A DNA stretch of 52,980 nucleotides from Yoonia sp. (GTDB lineage: Bacteria > Pseudomonadota > Alphaproteobacteria > Rhodobacterales > Rhodobacteraceae). Location: the NCBI RefSeq assembly GCF_030731595.1, contig NZ_JANQTS010000036.1, positions 1 through 52,980 on the forward strand, read 5' to 3'. The translations under genes and the position numbers were made by a program. Position 1 is the stretch's first letter; the number at the start of each line of letters is the position of its first letter. The notes under the pieces are model-generated. The model had not been told where the DNA came from and ran no database searches. It worked only from the letters and a program-made list of their open reading frames with translations. Below, in pieces: positions 7,565 to 15,151 of this stretch.

Positions 7565-9054
7565 TTGGTTTCTCCCAAAACGGTCGTGATATAGGCTGTT
7601 GGGTCAAGCAGTTGCGCCGTTGTGCGCTCGGCAAAGATCACGAAAGGTTCCGGTGACAGACCGATGATGATGGTCAGCACCGCAAGGCCCGCAACGGGGA
7701 TGATCTGTGCCGCCTTATGCGGCAATGTCTTGAGCGCGGGTTCGATCCCTTCGGGATGCGGTTTCCAGAAGGCCTCGGCCCAGATTTTTGTCATCGAGTA
7801 GATCGTCATCAGGCCCACCGCCAGCGCAATGAAGGCCACGAACCACAGTTCGAGATCAAGCGTCGCCTTGACGATGATATATTTTGCCCAAAAGCCCGAG
7901 AGGGGCGGAAAGCCTGCCAGCGAGAATGCAGGGATAAGGAACAGGATCGCCAGCAACGGGGCCGATTTGTAAAGGCCGCCGATCTTGTAGACATCCGTGC
8001 CGCCGGTCAGCCGTTTTGCGATCCCTGCGATCAGGAACAGGTTTGCTTTGACGATGATATGGTGGACCAGATAAAAGACCGCACCCACAAGAGCCAAGGG
8101 CGTCATCAGCGCAAGCCCAAGCACCATATAGCCGATCTGGCTGATGATATGGAACGACAGGATCTTGCGGAAGTCCGATTGCGCTGCCGCCCCCAGAACA
8201 CCGATCACCATCGTGAAACAGGCCACCCAGAGCAGGACCGTATGCGTGAACCCGATGTCATGGTCAAAGACCATCGTGAACATCCGGATCAACGCATAGA
8301 CACCTACTTTGGTCAGCAGGCCGGCAAAGACCGCAGAGACCGAAAAGCTGGGTGTATGATAGGCCGCAGGCAACCAGAAAAACAGCGGGAACACCGCCGC
8401 TTTGACCCCGAAGGCCACCATGAACATCATGGCCACGACGGTCAGCAGCCCCTGGTTCTCGACCTCGTTCACCTTGAGCGCCAGATCGGCAAAGTTCAGC
8501 GTGCCGGTCATGCCATAAAGCAGGCCGATCCCGGTCAGAAACAGGATCGTCGAGATCAGGTTGAGCGCCACATACTTCACGCCGCCGTCGATCTGCTCTT
8601 TCCCGCCATTCAGGATCAGCAGGCCAAAAGAGGCAATCAGCATGACCTCGAACCAGACGTAGAGGTTGAAAAGGTCGCCGGTCAGGAAAGCACCGGTCAC
8701 ACCGGCCAGCAAAATCTGGAACAGCGCATGATAGCCAAGCCGCTCCTGCCGCTCGGTGATGTCGCCCAGGGCGTAAATCGCCACGGCAAAGCCAGTGATC
8801 GCGGTGATCAGCACCATGACCGCAGACAACAGGTCCGCGACCAGCGTGATCCCGAAGGGGGCAGGCCAATTGCCCATCTGCCCTGCGATCACGCCCTGCT
8901 CGAGCACCACGACCATCAGTACGATGGATGCGGCAAGGCCAAGGCCGGACCCCATGATCGACACCCAACGCCCCATCGCGTTGTCGCGCAGCAGAAAGGC
9001 GATGATCGATGCCGCGAAGGGGATGACCAGCGGAAGGGTGAGATACCAGCTCAT
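7561..9054 (-). CDS. mnhD: Mrp Na+/H+ antiporter subunit D (NuoM/NuoN-like)
   Basis: The 497-aa MnhD/MrpD subunit is a proton-translocating protein with about 14 helices, related to complex I subunits NuoM and NuoN. The charged residues of the ion path are visible: Glu136 in WFEVML, Lys218 in GVKAAVFPL and Lys249 in LLTKVGVYAL. It overlaps mnhC and mnhE by 4 nt. The length is typical. On the opposite strand a 466-codon open frame mirrors it and is only a GC-rich shadow. Confidence 0.95.
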   Translation of the reverse strand: MSWYLTLPLVIPFAASIIAFLLRDNAMGRWVSIMGSGLGLAASIVLMVVVLEQGVIAGQMGNWPAPFGITLVADLLSAVMVLITAITGFAVAIYALGDITERQERLGYHALFQILLAGVTGAFLTGDLFNLYVWFEVMLIASFGLLILNGGKEQIDGGVKYVALNLISTILFLTGIGLLYGMTGTLNFADLALKVNEVENQGLLTVVAMMFMVAFGVKAAVFPLFFWLPAAYHTPSFSVSAVFAGLLTKVGVYALIRMFTMVFDHDIGFTHTVLLWVACFTMVIGVLGAAAQSDFRKILSFHIISQIGYMVLGLALMTPLALVGAVFYLVHHIIVKANLFLIAGIAKRLTGGTDVYKIGGLYKSAPLLAILFLIPAFSLAGFPPLSGFWAKYIIVKATLDLELWFVAFIALAVGLMTIYSMTKIWAEAFWKPHPEGIEPALKTLPHKAAQIIPVAGLAVLTIIIGLSPEPFVIFAERTTAQLLDPTAYITTVLGETK

Positions 9055-9413
9055 TCAGTTGATTCTTTTGGTTCGGCGACGCGCATGTCGTCGGTATTCA
9101 GGGTGCCAAGGCTTTGATAGGCCCGAAAGGCAAGGATCAGCGCAAAGGCAAACAGGCCGAAACCGATGACGATAGCGGTCAGCACCAAGGCTTGGGGCAG
9201 GGCGTTCGCAACAAGGCCAAGGGGCGCATCGGCCCCGTCAGGGATCAGTGGCGGCGCACCCGGCGTCAGACGGCCCGCCACAAAGATTGTCAGGTTCGCC
9301 GCGTTCGACAAAAGGATCAGGCCAAAGAGAAACCGCAAAAGGTTGCGCGCCAGCATCAGATAAACGGATGTAGCGACCAGAATGCCGATCAAGACCGAAA
9401 GAAGCTGCTCCAT
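9051..9413 (-). CDS. mnhC: Mrp Na+/H+ antiporter subunit C (NuoK-like)
   Basis: The 120-aa MnhC/MrpC subunit is homologous to NuoK and has three helices. The motif FLFGLILLSNAANLTIF near residues 29-45 matches the family. The C-terminal tail (TDDMRVAEPKESTE) is hydrophilic. The start overlaps the stop of mnhB by 1 nt, and the end overlaps mnhD by 4 nt. Confidence 0.93.
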   Translation of the reverse strand: MEQLLSVLIGILVATSVYLMLARNLLRFLFGLILLSNAANLTIFVAGRLTPGAPPLIPDGADAPLGLVANALPQALVLTAIVIGFGLFAFALILAFRAYQSLGTLNTDDMRVAEPKESTE

Positions 9414-9832
9414 CAGACGGCCTCTTCCAGCGCAAAGGTGATCGACAGGATTGCACCCAATACCACGAGATAAACGCCGATATCAAAGACCAGCACGGTG
9501 GACAGCGGAATGCCCTTGGAGTCTTCGGTCGCCCCGATAAACAACCACTGGCCGGTAAACAGCGCGTCACCCCAGAAAACAGCTATCACACCCGCCAGCA
9601 GCGCGATGCCAAGTCCGACGCCTGCAATATTGGCGGGATCAAACCGCAAAGCCTTGCGCGCGTCAGAGGTGCCGCAGGCAATGGCGTAAACCACAAATCC
9701 GGTTGCCGCGATCAGCCCGCCGATGAACCCGCCACCGGGAGCATTATGGCCGCGCAGCATCATATAGGCCGAAAAGACCAGCAAGAGCACGACCTGCAAC
9801 CGCGCACCAGCGACCAGGATGATGGAGTTCAT
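9413..9832 (-). CDS. mnhB: Mrp Na+/H+ antiporter subunit B
   Basis: The 139-aa MnhB/MrpB subunit has four helices and the signature GHNAPGGGFIGGL at residues 28-40. Here MrpB is a separate gene, so the operon is the seven-gene type and not the PhaAB-fusion type of rhizobia. It overlaps mnhA by 4 nt. Confidence 0.93.
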   Translation of the reverse strand: MNSIILVAGARLQVVLLLVFSAYMMLRGHNAPGGGFIGGLIAATGFVVYAIACGTSDARKALRFDPANIAGVGLGIALLAGVIAVFWGDALFTGQWLFIGATEDSKGIPLSTVLVFDIGVYLVVLGAILSITFALEEAV

Positions 9833-12087
9833 GGCTTGTCCTCCTCGGGTTTACTTTTCAGCAGGGCAAAGATGCTGATCCCTGCAATCAAGACCACAGC
9901 GATTTCGCCGAACGTATCCAGCGCCCTGAAATCCACGAGGATCACGTTGACGATGTTCTGGCCAAATGCTTCGGTCCAGCTGGCGTTTTCAAAGAAGGTG
10001 GTCAGCTCGCGGTCGATCGGCCCTTTGGTCACCTTGAGCAGGATCACCGTTGTGACCACACCCAGCCCAAGCGCCAGAATAGCGTCGAAAATCCGCCCCT
10101 TGAAAGGTTCCGGGGCAAGTGCCGGCAGTTTCAGGGCCGCCGCCGCGAACAGAACCACGACCAGCGTTTCAACAAGCAACTGCGTGATCGCAACATCCGG
10201 GGCACTGTAGAAGATAAAGATCATCGCCATGCCGATGCCCACGACGCCAAGGCCCGCGATGGCCGTGATCCGCGAATTTGTCACCGCCGTCAGGGCTGCA
10301 CCCGACAAAACAAGGAAGAAAACCAGCCAGTCCCAGATTTCCAGCGCGGGCCATGCGATGGACGGCACACCTGTGGTGCGCATCACCAGAGTGACCGCAA
10401 GCACGACAAAGGCCGTACCGAAGGTCACAAACATATATTGTTTCAAAACACCTGTCTGGATCGTCCGCGTCAGCCATTTTGACCCATTGGCAACGCCCGC
10501 CATCAAACTGTCCCATCCATTGTCAAAGCTTGGGGCACGGGTGGTGATGTCGATCAAGGCGGCGCGCAGCGGCAATTTGTAGGCGTAGATGGCAAAGCCC
10601 AGAACAAATGTCGCAATGCTCAGGAAAAGCGGCAGGTTCACCCCCGCCCAAAGTTTGAGTTCTTTGGCCGGTTGCGCATCCCCCAGAATAGAGGCAACGG
10701 TCGGGTTCACCAATGTCGTCGCCAGCACATCGGGGAAAACCCCAAAGAATGCCCCCAGAACGGCCAGAACAACAGGGCCCACCAACATGGGCCAAGGCGC
10801 CTCTTTCACCCCTGCGATCGGATCGCCTGATTTGGACCAGAACGGGCGGAAAGAGACAATCCCCGCGATTGCCACCATCAACGCACTGGCGATCAGCACC
10901 GCTCCGGCCACAAAGATCGGCTCGGAGGCCACCGCAATCGCGCCTGCGTATTTTAGTTCTTTGCCGATAAAGCCAAGAAAGGGCGGGAAACCGGCCATCG
11001 AGAGTGCCGCAATCGCGGCAGCAGCAGCGGTGATCGGCATCGCGCGCGCCATGCCGAACAATTTGTTCGCTTCCCTTGTCCCCGTTTGGGCATCCAGAAT
11101 ACCGACCACAAGGAACAATGCGGCCTTGTAAAGCGAATGCACAATCAGAAAGGTCGCAGCGGCGGTGATGGTATAGCCACTGTCGTTCGCCAAAAGCAGC
11201 GTCAATGCCCCAAGCGCCATCAAGGTCGTATAGGCCAAAGCAAGCTTCAGATCGGTCTGGCGCAGCGCCATGACCGAGGCAAAGACCATGGTTACGGCTC
11301 CGGCGATTGTCAGGGTCCAAAGCCAGACATCGGTGCCACTCAGCGAGGGATGGGTGCGCGCCATGAGATAAATGCCCGCCTTCACCATCGTCGCAGAGTG
11401 CAGATAGGCGCTGACAGGTGTGGGGGCGGCCATCGCATTGGGCAGCCAGAAATGGAACGGCATCTGCGCCGATTTCGTAAAGGCCCCCGACAGCACCAAA
11501 AGCAGGATGGGCAGATACATCACGCTTTCGGTCAGGACACCCGGCATCGCGTTGATTTCCGACATCTCGAATGTGCCGGCTGTGGTGCCGATCAGGATGA
11601 TACCGGCCAACAGCGCCAAACCCCCGGTCCCCGTCACCATCAAAGCCTGAAGCGCTGACCGGCGTGCTTTCAGCGTATCATGGCTGAAGCCGATCAGCAG
11701 GTAGGACGTGATCGTGGTCAGTTCCCAAAAGACAAACAAAGCCAAAAGGTTATCGGCAATAACCACACCGATCATCGCCAACATGAAACTGGTCAGGAAC
11801 AGCGAGAATCGCGCCTGATGCACATGCCCGGCCAGATAACGGGCGGAATAGAGCATCACCAAGGCACCGATCCCCGTAATCAGCAGCGCAAAGGTCAGGC
11901 TTAGCCCGTCGATGTAGAAACTGACATTGACCCCAAGGCTTGGCACCCAAGCCCAGACAAACCGCAAGGTATCACCGGCGGCGATGACCGGGATCATCTG
12001 CGCAAACCAGACAAAAAGACTGCCGGAGACAACAACAGGCAGTAGACCGGCGAGCGTTATCCAGCGGGTAGGCGTTGAAGTATCCAA
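9829..12087 (-). CDS. mnhA: Mrp Na+/H+ antiporter subunit A (NuoL-like)
   Basis: The 752-aa MnhA/MrpA subunit is homologous to NuoL and carries the C-terminal MrpA extension (DUF4040 and MrpE-like part) after about residue 600. Ion-path residues Glu122 (FWELTTI), Lys205 (FTKSAQMPFHFWL) and Lys236 (ATMVKAG) are in place. There is no ATG near the expected N-terminus: the frame runs from a stop near 12146, and the first usable start is TTG 12087, with only a weak SD (CCGGA). The next ATG (residue 31) would remove a membrane helix. The first helix is shorter than in many MrpA proteins, so the start is uncertain. Confidence 0.92.
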   Translation of the reverse strand: MDTSTPTRWITLAGLLPVVVSGSLFVWFAQMIPVIAAGDTLRFVWAWVPSLGVNVSFYIDGLSLTFALLITGIGALVMLYSARYLAGHVHQARFSLFLTSFMLAMIGVVIADNLLALFVFWELTTITSYLLIGFSHDTLKARRSALQALMVTGTGGLALLAGIILIGTTAGTFEMSEINAMPGVLTESVMYLPILLLVLSGAFTKSAQMPFHFWLPNAMAAPTPVSAYLHSATMVKAGIYLMARTHPSLSGTDVWLWTLTIAGAVTMVFASVMALRQTDLKLALAYTTLMALGALTLLLANDSGYTITAAATFLIVHSLYKAALFLVVGILDAQTGTREANKLFGMARAMPITAAAAAIAALSMAGFPPFLGFIGKELKYAGAIAVASEPIFVAGAVLIASALMVAIAGIVSFRPFWSKSGDPIAGVKEAPWPMLVGPVVLAVLGAFFGVFPDVLATTLVNPTVASILGDAQPAKELKLWAGVNLPLFLSIATFVLGFAIYAYKLPLRAALIDITTRAPSFDNGWDSLMAGVANGSKWLTRTIQTGVLKQYMFVTFGTAFVVLAVTLVMRTTGVPSIAWPALEIWDWLVFFLVLSGAALTAVTNSRITAIAGLGVVGIGMAMIFIFYSAPDVAITQLLVETLVVVLFAAAALKLPALAPEPFKGRIFDAILALGLGVVTTVILLKVTKGPIDRELTTFFENASWTEAFGQNIVNVILVDFRALDTFGEIAVVLIAGISIFALLKSKPEEDKP

Positions 12088-12141
12088 TTTGGTATTCCGG
12101 TCAGCAAAAAGGTCGATCCAAGAGACTCTGTAACTAGCGTC

Positions 12142-13101
12142 TTAGGTGGTAGAAGCAACAGGCGAACTGAAACCCGGTGGCTTGACAGCAATCACCGAGC
12201 AATTAACGGAATTGAGGATCGTTTCGGCTGTGTTTCCGATGAACAGGCCCGCTATTCCGGTCCGCCCGACGGTGCCCATGACGATCGTGTCAATCCCGTG
12301 TTGCGCCGCGTAATCAGGTATAACTTCGCCGGGTAACCCTTTGATATGATGACACACCCGCTTTCCGCCATCGTTCGGAAAGCGATCCATCAACGCGTCA
12401 AGGCGTGCCTTGCTTTGCTGTTGTTCATGGGCGAGGATTATTTCGATCTCGGTTTTGTCGATGGGAAAGCGACCGTTGCGCAAAGCCTGTTCCTCTTGCA
12501 GGGTCCAGACATTGACGACGTGCAGTTGCGCCTGGTCGATGTCTGACAGGCTGGTCGCCATCTCCATCACCATCGTATTCAAGCCATTGCGTGTTGCGTC
12601 CAGCGGATCGGGATCGACCGCAACAAGGATATTGCCGGCCTCTCCCGCATCGGTATCCTTGATCATCCAGACCGGGCAGGGGCATTTGCGCAACAAATGC
12701 AGGTCATAGCCGCGCGAGAACAAGCCGCCTGTGACGCCCTCGGGCCTGACCCCTTTGATCAACAGATCATGGCCGTTCTGCACAACCAGCCGGATGATTT
12801 CAAGAAAAGCCGTCCCTTCCAGCAGCGTGGTCTGGGTCGGAATGCCCGCTTCGCGAAACGGTCCGGCAAGGTCGTCCAGACGTGTCGAATGATGGGCACG
12901 CAGATCATCGGCAATCTGGGCGCGGCGTGTGCCGGGCAGGGCCGCAAACAGGCGGTTCAGGTCGCCGGGGGCGGTATCAATCACGTCAACAAGGGTGATC
13001 TGGGCCGCATTGGCCGCAGCCAAACGCAAGGCGCGTGCCAAAGCAGGTTTGTGATCGCTGTCTGCGTCACAGACGACGACGATGTTTTTGAACCTCTGCA
13101 T
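12142..13101 (-). CDS. uspE: UspE-like tandem universal stress protein
   Basis: The 319-aa protein has two Usp domains (about 1-145 and 155-310). The motif DLHLLRKCPCPVWMIKD closes the first, and GTVGRTGIAGLFIGNTAE sits in the second; both are close to E. coli UspE as I remember it. The GNTAE ending replaces the usual GS/T of ATP-binding Usps, as in UspE. Start ATG 13101 has an AAGGGGGC ribosome site. It lies 54 nt before mnhA on the same strand with no visible terminator, so it may lead the Mrp operon. It is divergent from the OxyR-like gene. Confidence 0.85.
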   Translation of the reverse strand: MQRFKNIVVVCDADSDHKPALARALRLAAANAAQITLVDVIDTAPGDLNRLFAALPGTRRAQIADDLRAHHSTRLDDLAGPFREAGIPTQTTLLEGTAFLEIIRLVVQNGHDLLIKGVRPEGVTGGLFSRGYDLHLLRKCPCPVWMIKDTDAGEAGNILVAVDPDPLDATRNGLNTMVMEMATSLSDIDQAQLHVVNVWTLQEEQALRNGRFPIDKTEIEIILAHEQQQSKARLDALMDRFPNDGGKRVCHHIKGLPGEVIPDYAAQHGIDTIVMGTVGRTGIAGLFIGNTAETILNSVNCSVIAVKPPGFSSPVASTT

Positions 13102-13228
13102 CTGCGCCCCCTTCGTTGGATGCCCTTCCAACCTGCAACTTATTGGGCAATCGACTCTTTTCTTGACTGCCTGCGACTGGATGTAGCAGGTGTTTTCTTG
13201 TATTAAAGGCAATGATTGCAGAAATTTC

Positions 13229-13245
13229 GATAGGAAATACCTATC
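13229..13245. promoter_or_regulatory. OxyR-type operator half (ATAG-N7-CTAT)
   Basis: The sequence GATAGG-N5-CCTATC is a perfect inverted repeat and contains ATAG-N7-CTAT, one dyad of the tetrameric OxyR site (ATAG-N7-CTAT-N7-ATAG-N7-CTAT). It ends 12 nt before the start codon of the OxyR-like gene at 13257 and lies 128 nt from the divergent uspE start. Such a place fits autorepression. The second dyad at +/-22 bp is not recognisable; a different short palindrome (GCAAT-G-ATTGC, 13209-13219) sits there. Confidence 0.6.
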
Positions 13246-13256
13246 AAGGACGTGAA

Positions 13257-14195
13257 ATGACCAAACTTCCCAGCCTCCGCCAGCTACGCTATCTGGTCGC
13301 TTTGTCCGAAGCGCGCCACTTTCGCAAAGCTGCCGAAGCGATGGGTATCAGCCAGCCCTCGCTCAGCTTGCAGATCAGCAATCTCGAAGACCTCTTGGGT
13401 GTCTTGCTGGTGGAACGGGGGCGGGGTCCCGTCACGCTCACACCGGAGGGGCGCGAAGTTGTGTCCTGTGCTGCGAGAGCCATTGACGAGGTAAGCGGCA
13501 TCATGGGGTTGACTGCCGCCTTCAAGACCGGGCTGACCGGAACGATCCGCCTTGGCACGACACCAACGATTGGCCCTTATCTGATGCCTTATGTCGTGGA
13601 ACGGTTGCACGCGAACTATCCTGACCTGCGTCTTTACATCCGCGAGGTCGCACCGCGTGATCTGCGCGGTGAGCTTTTGGCGGGTGGGCTTGATGTGATC
13701 CTTACCCAACTGCCCGAAGGCGGTGCGGATCTGACGACGCGGCGGCTTTTTCGGGAACCGCTTTTGCTGGCGGTGCCGGATGATCATGCATTGGCCGGGC
13801 GCAAGGCTGTGACAGAGGCCGATCTTGCCGATTTGAACGTGCTGTCATTGGGGCCAGATTATGCGATGCATTCCCAGATTGCGGCGCTCTGCCACCAGCA
13901 TGGCGCAATGATCGCCCGCGACTATGAAGGCACCAGCCTCGATGCGATCCGGCAGATGGTGGGGATGGGCATGGGCGTTGCGTTTTTGCCCCGCCTTTAT
14001 GCGCGCTCTGAAATTGACAGCCGCTCCAGCAACGTTGTCGTGCTGCCTTTCCGGCGTAGTACCGTCATGCGGTCCGTCGGACTGGTCTGGCGGAGTGCCA
14101 CGGGGGCTGCAATTTTCGATCGGCTGTCTGAAGTGATCAAGGACGCAGCCCGTCAGAACCTGCAGTCGGGCACATCGCCGGTCCTGTTTGACTAA
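13257..14195 (+). CDS. OxyR-like LysR-family regulator without the peroxidatic cysteine
   Basis: The 312-aa LysR-type regulator has an HTH at about 5-65 and an effector domain that aligns without gaps to E. coli OxyR over the redox loop. Where OxyR has Cys199 (DGHC), this protein has Ala203 (PDYA); the partner Cys208 is kept as Cys212 (AALC). The classical H2O2-driven disulfide therefore cannot form. Downstream motifs TSLDAIRQMV and GMGVAFLP are well conserved. ATG 13257 follows AAGGA at 6 nt. It is divergent from uspE-mnhABCDEFG and has an ATAG-N7-CTAT site just before its start. It may be a peroxide-blind repressor or sense another ligand. Confidence 0.85.
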   Translation: MTKLPSLRQLRYLVALSEARHFRKAAEAMGISQPSLSLQISNLEDLLGVLLVERGRGPVTLTPEGREVVSCAARAIDEVSGIMGLTAAFKTGLTGTIRLGTTPTIGPYLMPYVVERLHANYPDLRLYIREVAPRDLRGELLAGGLDVILTQLPEGGADLTTRRLFREPLLLAVPDDHALAGRKAVTEADLADLNVLSLGPDYAMHSQIAALCHQHGAMIARDYEGTSLDAIRQMVGMGMGVAFLPRLYARSEIDSRSSNVVVLPFRRSTVMRSVGLVWRSATGAAIFDRLSEVIKDAARQNLQSGTSPVLFD

Positions 14196-14240
14196 GACCG
14201 CGGCGTCAAAATCTGTGAAAATCTAAGTGCGGGCTGCGGC

Positions 14241-14810
14241 TTAGCCGCGCCAGGTGCGCACATCACCGCAATCCATATGGACAAAGTTAGACCCGTTATA
14301 CCGGCCAACCCCGCCCGCACGACATGCAATTGCTGCATTTGCGATCTGTGCGGTCGTGCGGCTTGTCAAACGCAGATCGGCAGCCTGTCCGCGCATGTGC
14401 AGGGAATTGCGTGCCACACCGCGGCTGCTGGCGCTTAGCATCCGGTTGGTTTGGGGCGAGCGATACCCGGACAGCAACAGGTAGGGTTCTGATGTGTCCA
14501 TCAGGTTCAGTGCGGCAGACATGATATCGATCGTGCGCAGATCCATCTGGACGGCTTCACCGGTGCGCCAGTCGCGCATGTGAACGTTAATTTCGCGAAC
14601 TGCCTCTGCGATATACTCGCCCTCGATCCAATAGATCGTGTTCAGGCGTTCACCTGTCCGGCCAGAATGCATGGCGATGCGTCGTATGTCGCCTGCGCCG
14701 CGCAAGAAGCCGGCCGCATTGGAATAGGTCGGTGCTGCTGCAACTGCTGTGGCAGCAAATGCGCCCAACAATCCGCGCCGGGTAAACCCAGAGGAGTTCT
14801 TATGTGTCAT
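14241..14810 (-). CDS. Tat-exported DUF882 / M15-type peptidase-like protein (YcbK family)
   Basis: The 189-aa protein has a Tat signal (TRRGLLGAFAATAV, residues 10-23) and a DUF882/peptidase M15A domain. The zinc ligands His138, Asp145 and His178 (SLHMRGQAADL and FVHMDCG) are all present, so it is probably an active murein endopeptidase like MepK of E. coli, which splits L,D-transpeptidase cross-links. It is divergent from an L,D-transpeptidase gene at 15152, a pairing that suits this role. The start is ATG 14810 with a poor SD. It is convergent with the OxyR-like gene. Confidence 0.85.
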   Translation of the reverse strand: MTHKNSSGFTRRGLLGAFAATAVAAAPTYSNAAGFLRGAGDIRRIAMHSGRTGERLNTIYWIEGEYIAEAVREINVHMRDWRTGEAVQMDLRTIDIMSAALNLMDTSEPYLLLSGYRSPQTNRMLSASSRGVARNSLHMRGQAADLRLTSRTTAQIANAAIACRAGGVGRYNGSNFVHMDCGDVRTWRG

Positions 14811-15151
14811 GTGTTTCGCGCCTGTCCCGTCGCTACTTGGATCGTCTTAAGACGAATTTTTGTCATCATCTCCCCAGATGCAATTTAGGTATGACATAGA
14901 TCGATTCGTCGACCAAGACCTGTTTGCGCGATTTTTCTTAACAAGTGGGAAATTGGCGAAATTTTGCGCAAGTGTGACTTTGAGGATTCTATGTAACAGG
15001 TGCGGGCGGCTTCTGGGCAACACTTCCTGATAGCGATATCATCTCTCGTTTTTGTCAATAGACACATGTTTTGGTAAGGTTATGCATACTTAATTATGAG
15101 AGAGAAGTGCCCTAGTTTGAGCCGACACTTTTAGAAGGGAACGGATTACCG
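14811..15151. promoter_or_regulatory. Divergent intergenic region between mepK-like and L,D-transpeptidase genes
   Basis: This 341-bp gap is visibly AT-richer than its surroundings and must carry two divergent promoters. A perfect 14-bp palindrome lies at 14842-14855 on the mepK-like side. On the transpeptidase side TTGTCA (15052-15057) is a possible -35 with only weak -10 candidates after it (TAAGGT, TATGCA). I see no gene or terminator in it. Confidence 0.4.
14842..14855. promoter_or_regulatory. Perfect 14-bp palindrome upstream of the mepK-like gene
   Basis: TCGTCTTAAGACGA is fully self-complementary. It lies 32 bp before the DUF882 start codon, where a repressor could block transcription. 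A 14-bp perfect palindrome in a promoter region is more likely an operator than chance, but the regulator is unknown. Confidence 0.4.

Noticed and set aside
7717-9117. 466-codon open frame on the plus strand
   Set aside because: It is exactly antisense to mnhD, rich in Arg, His, Asp and Gln with no recognisable domain, as expected for a mirror of a GC-rich membrane-protein gene.
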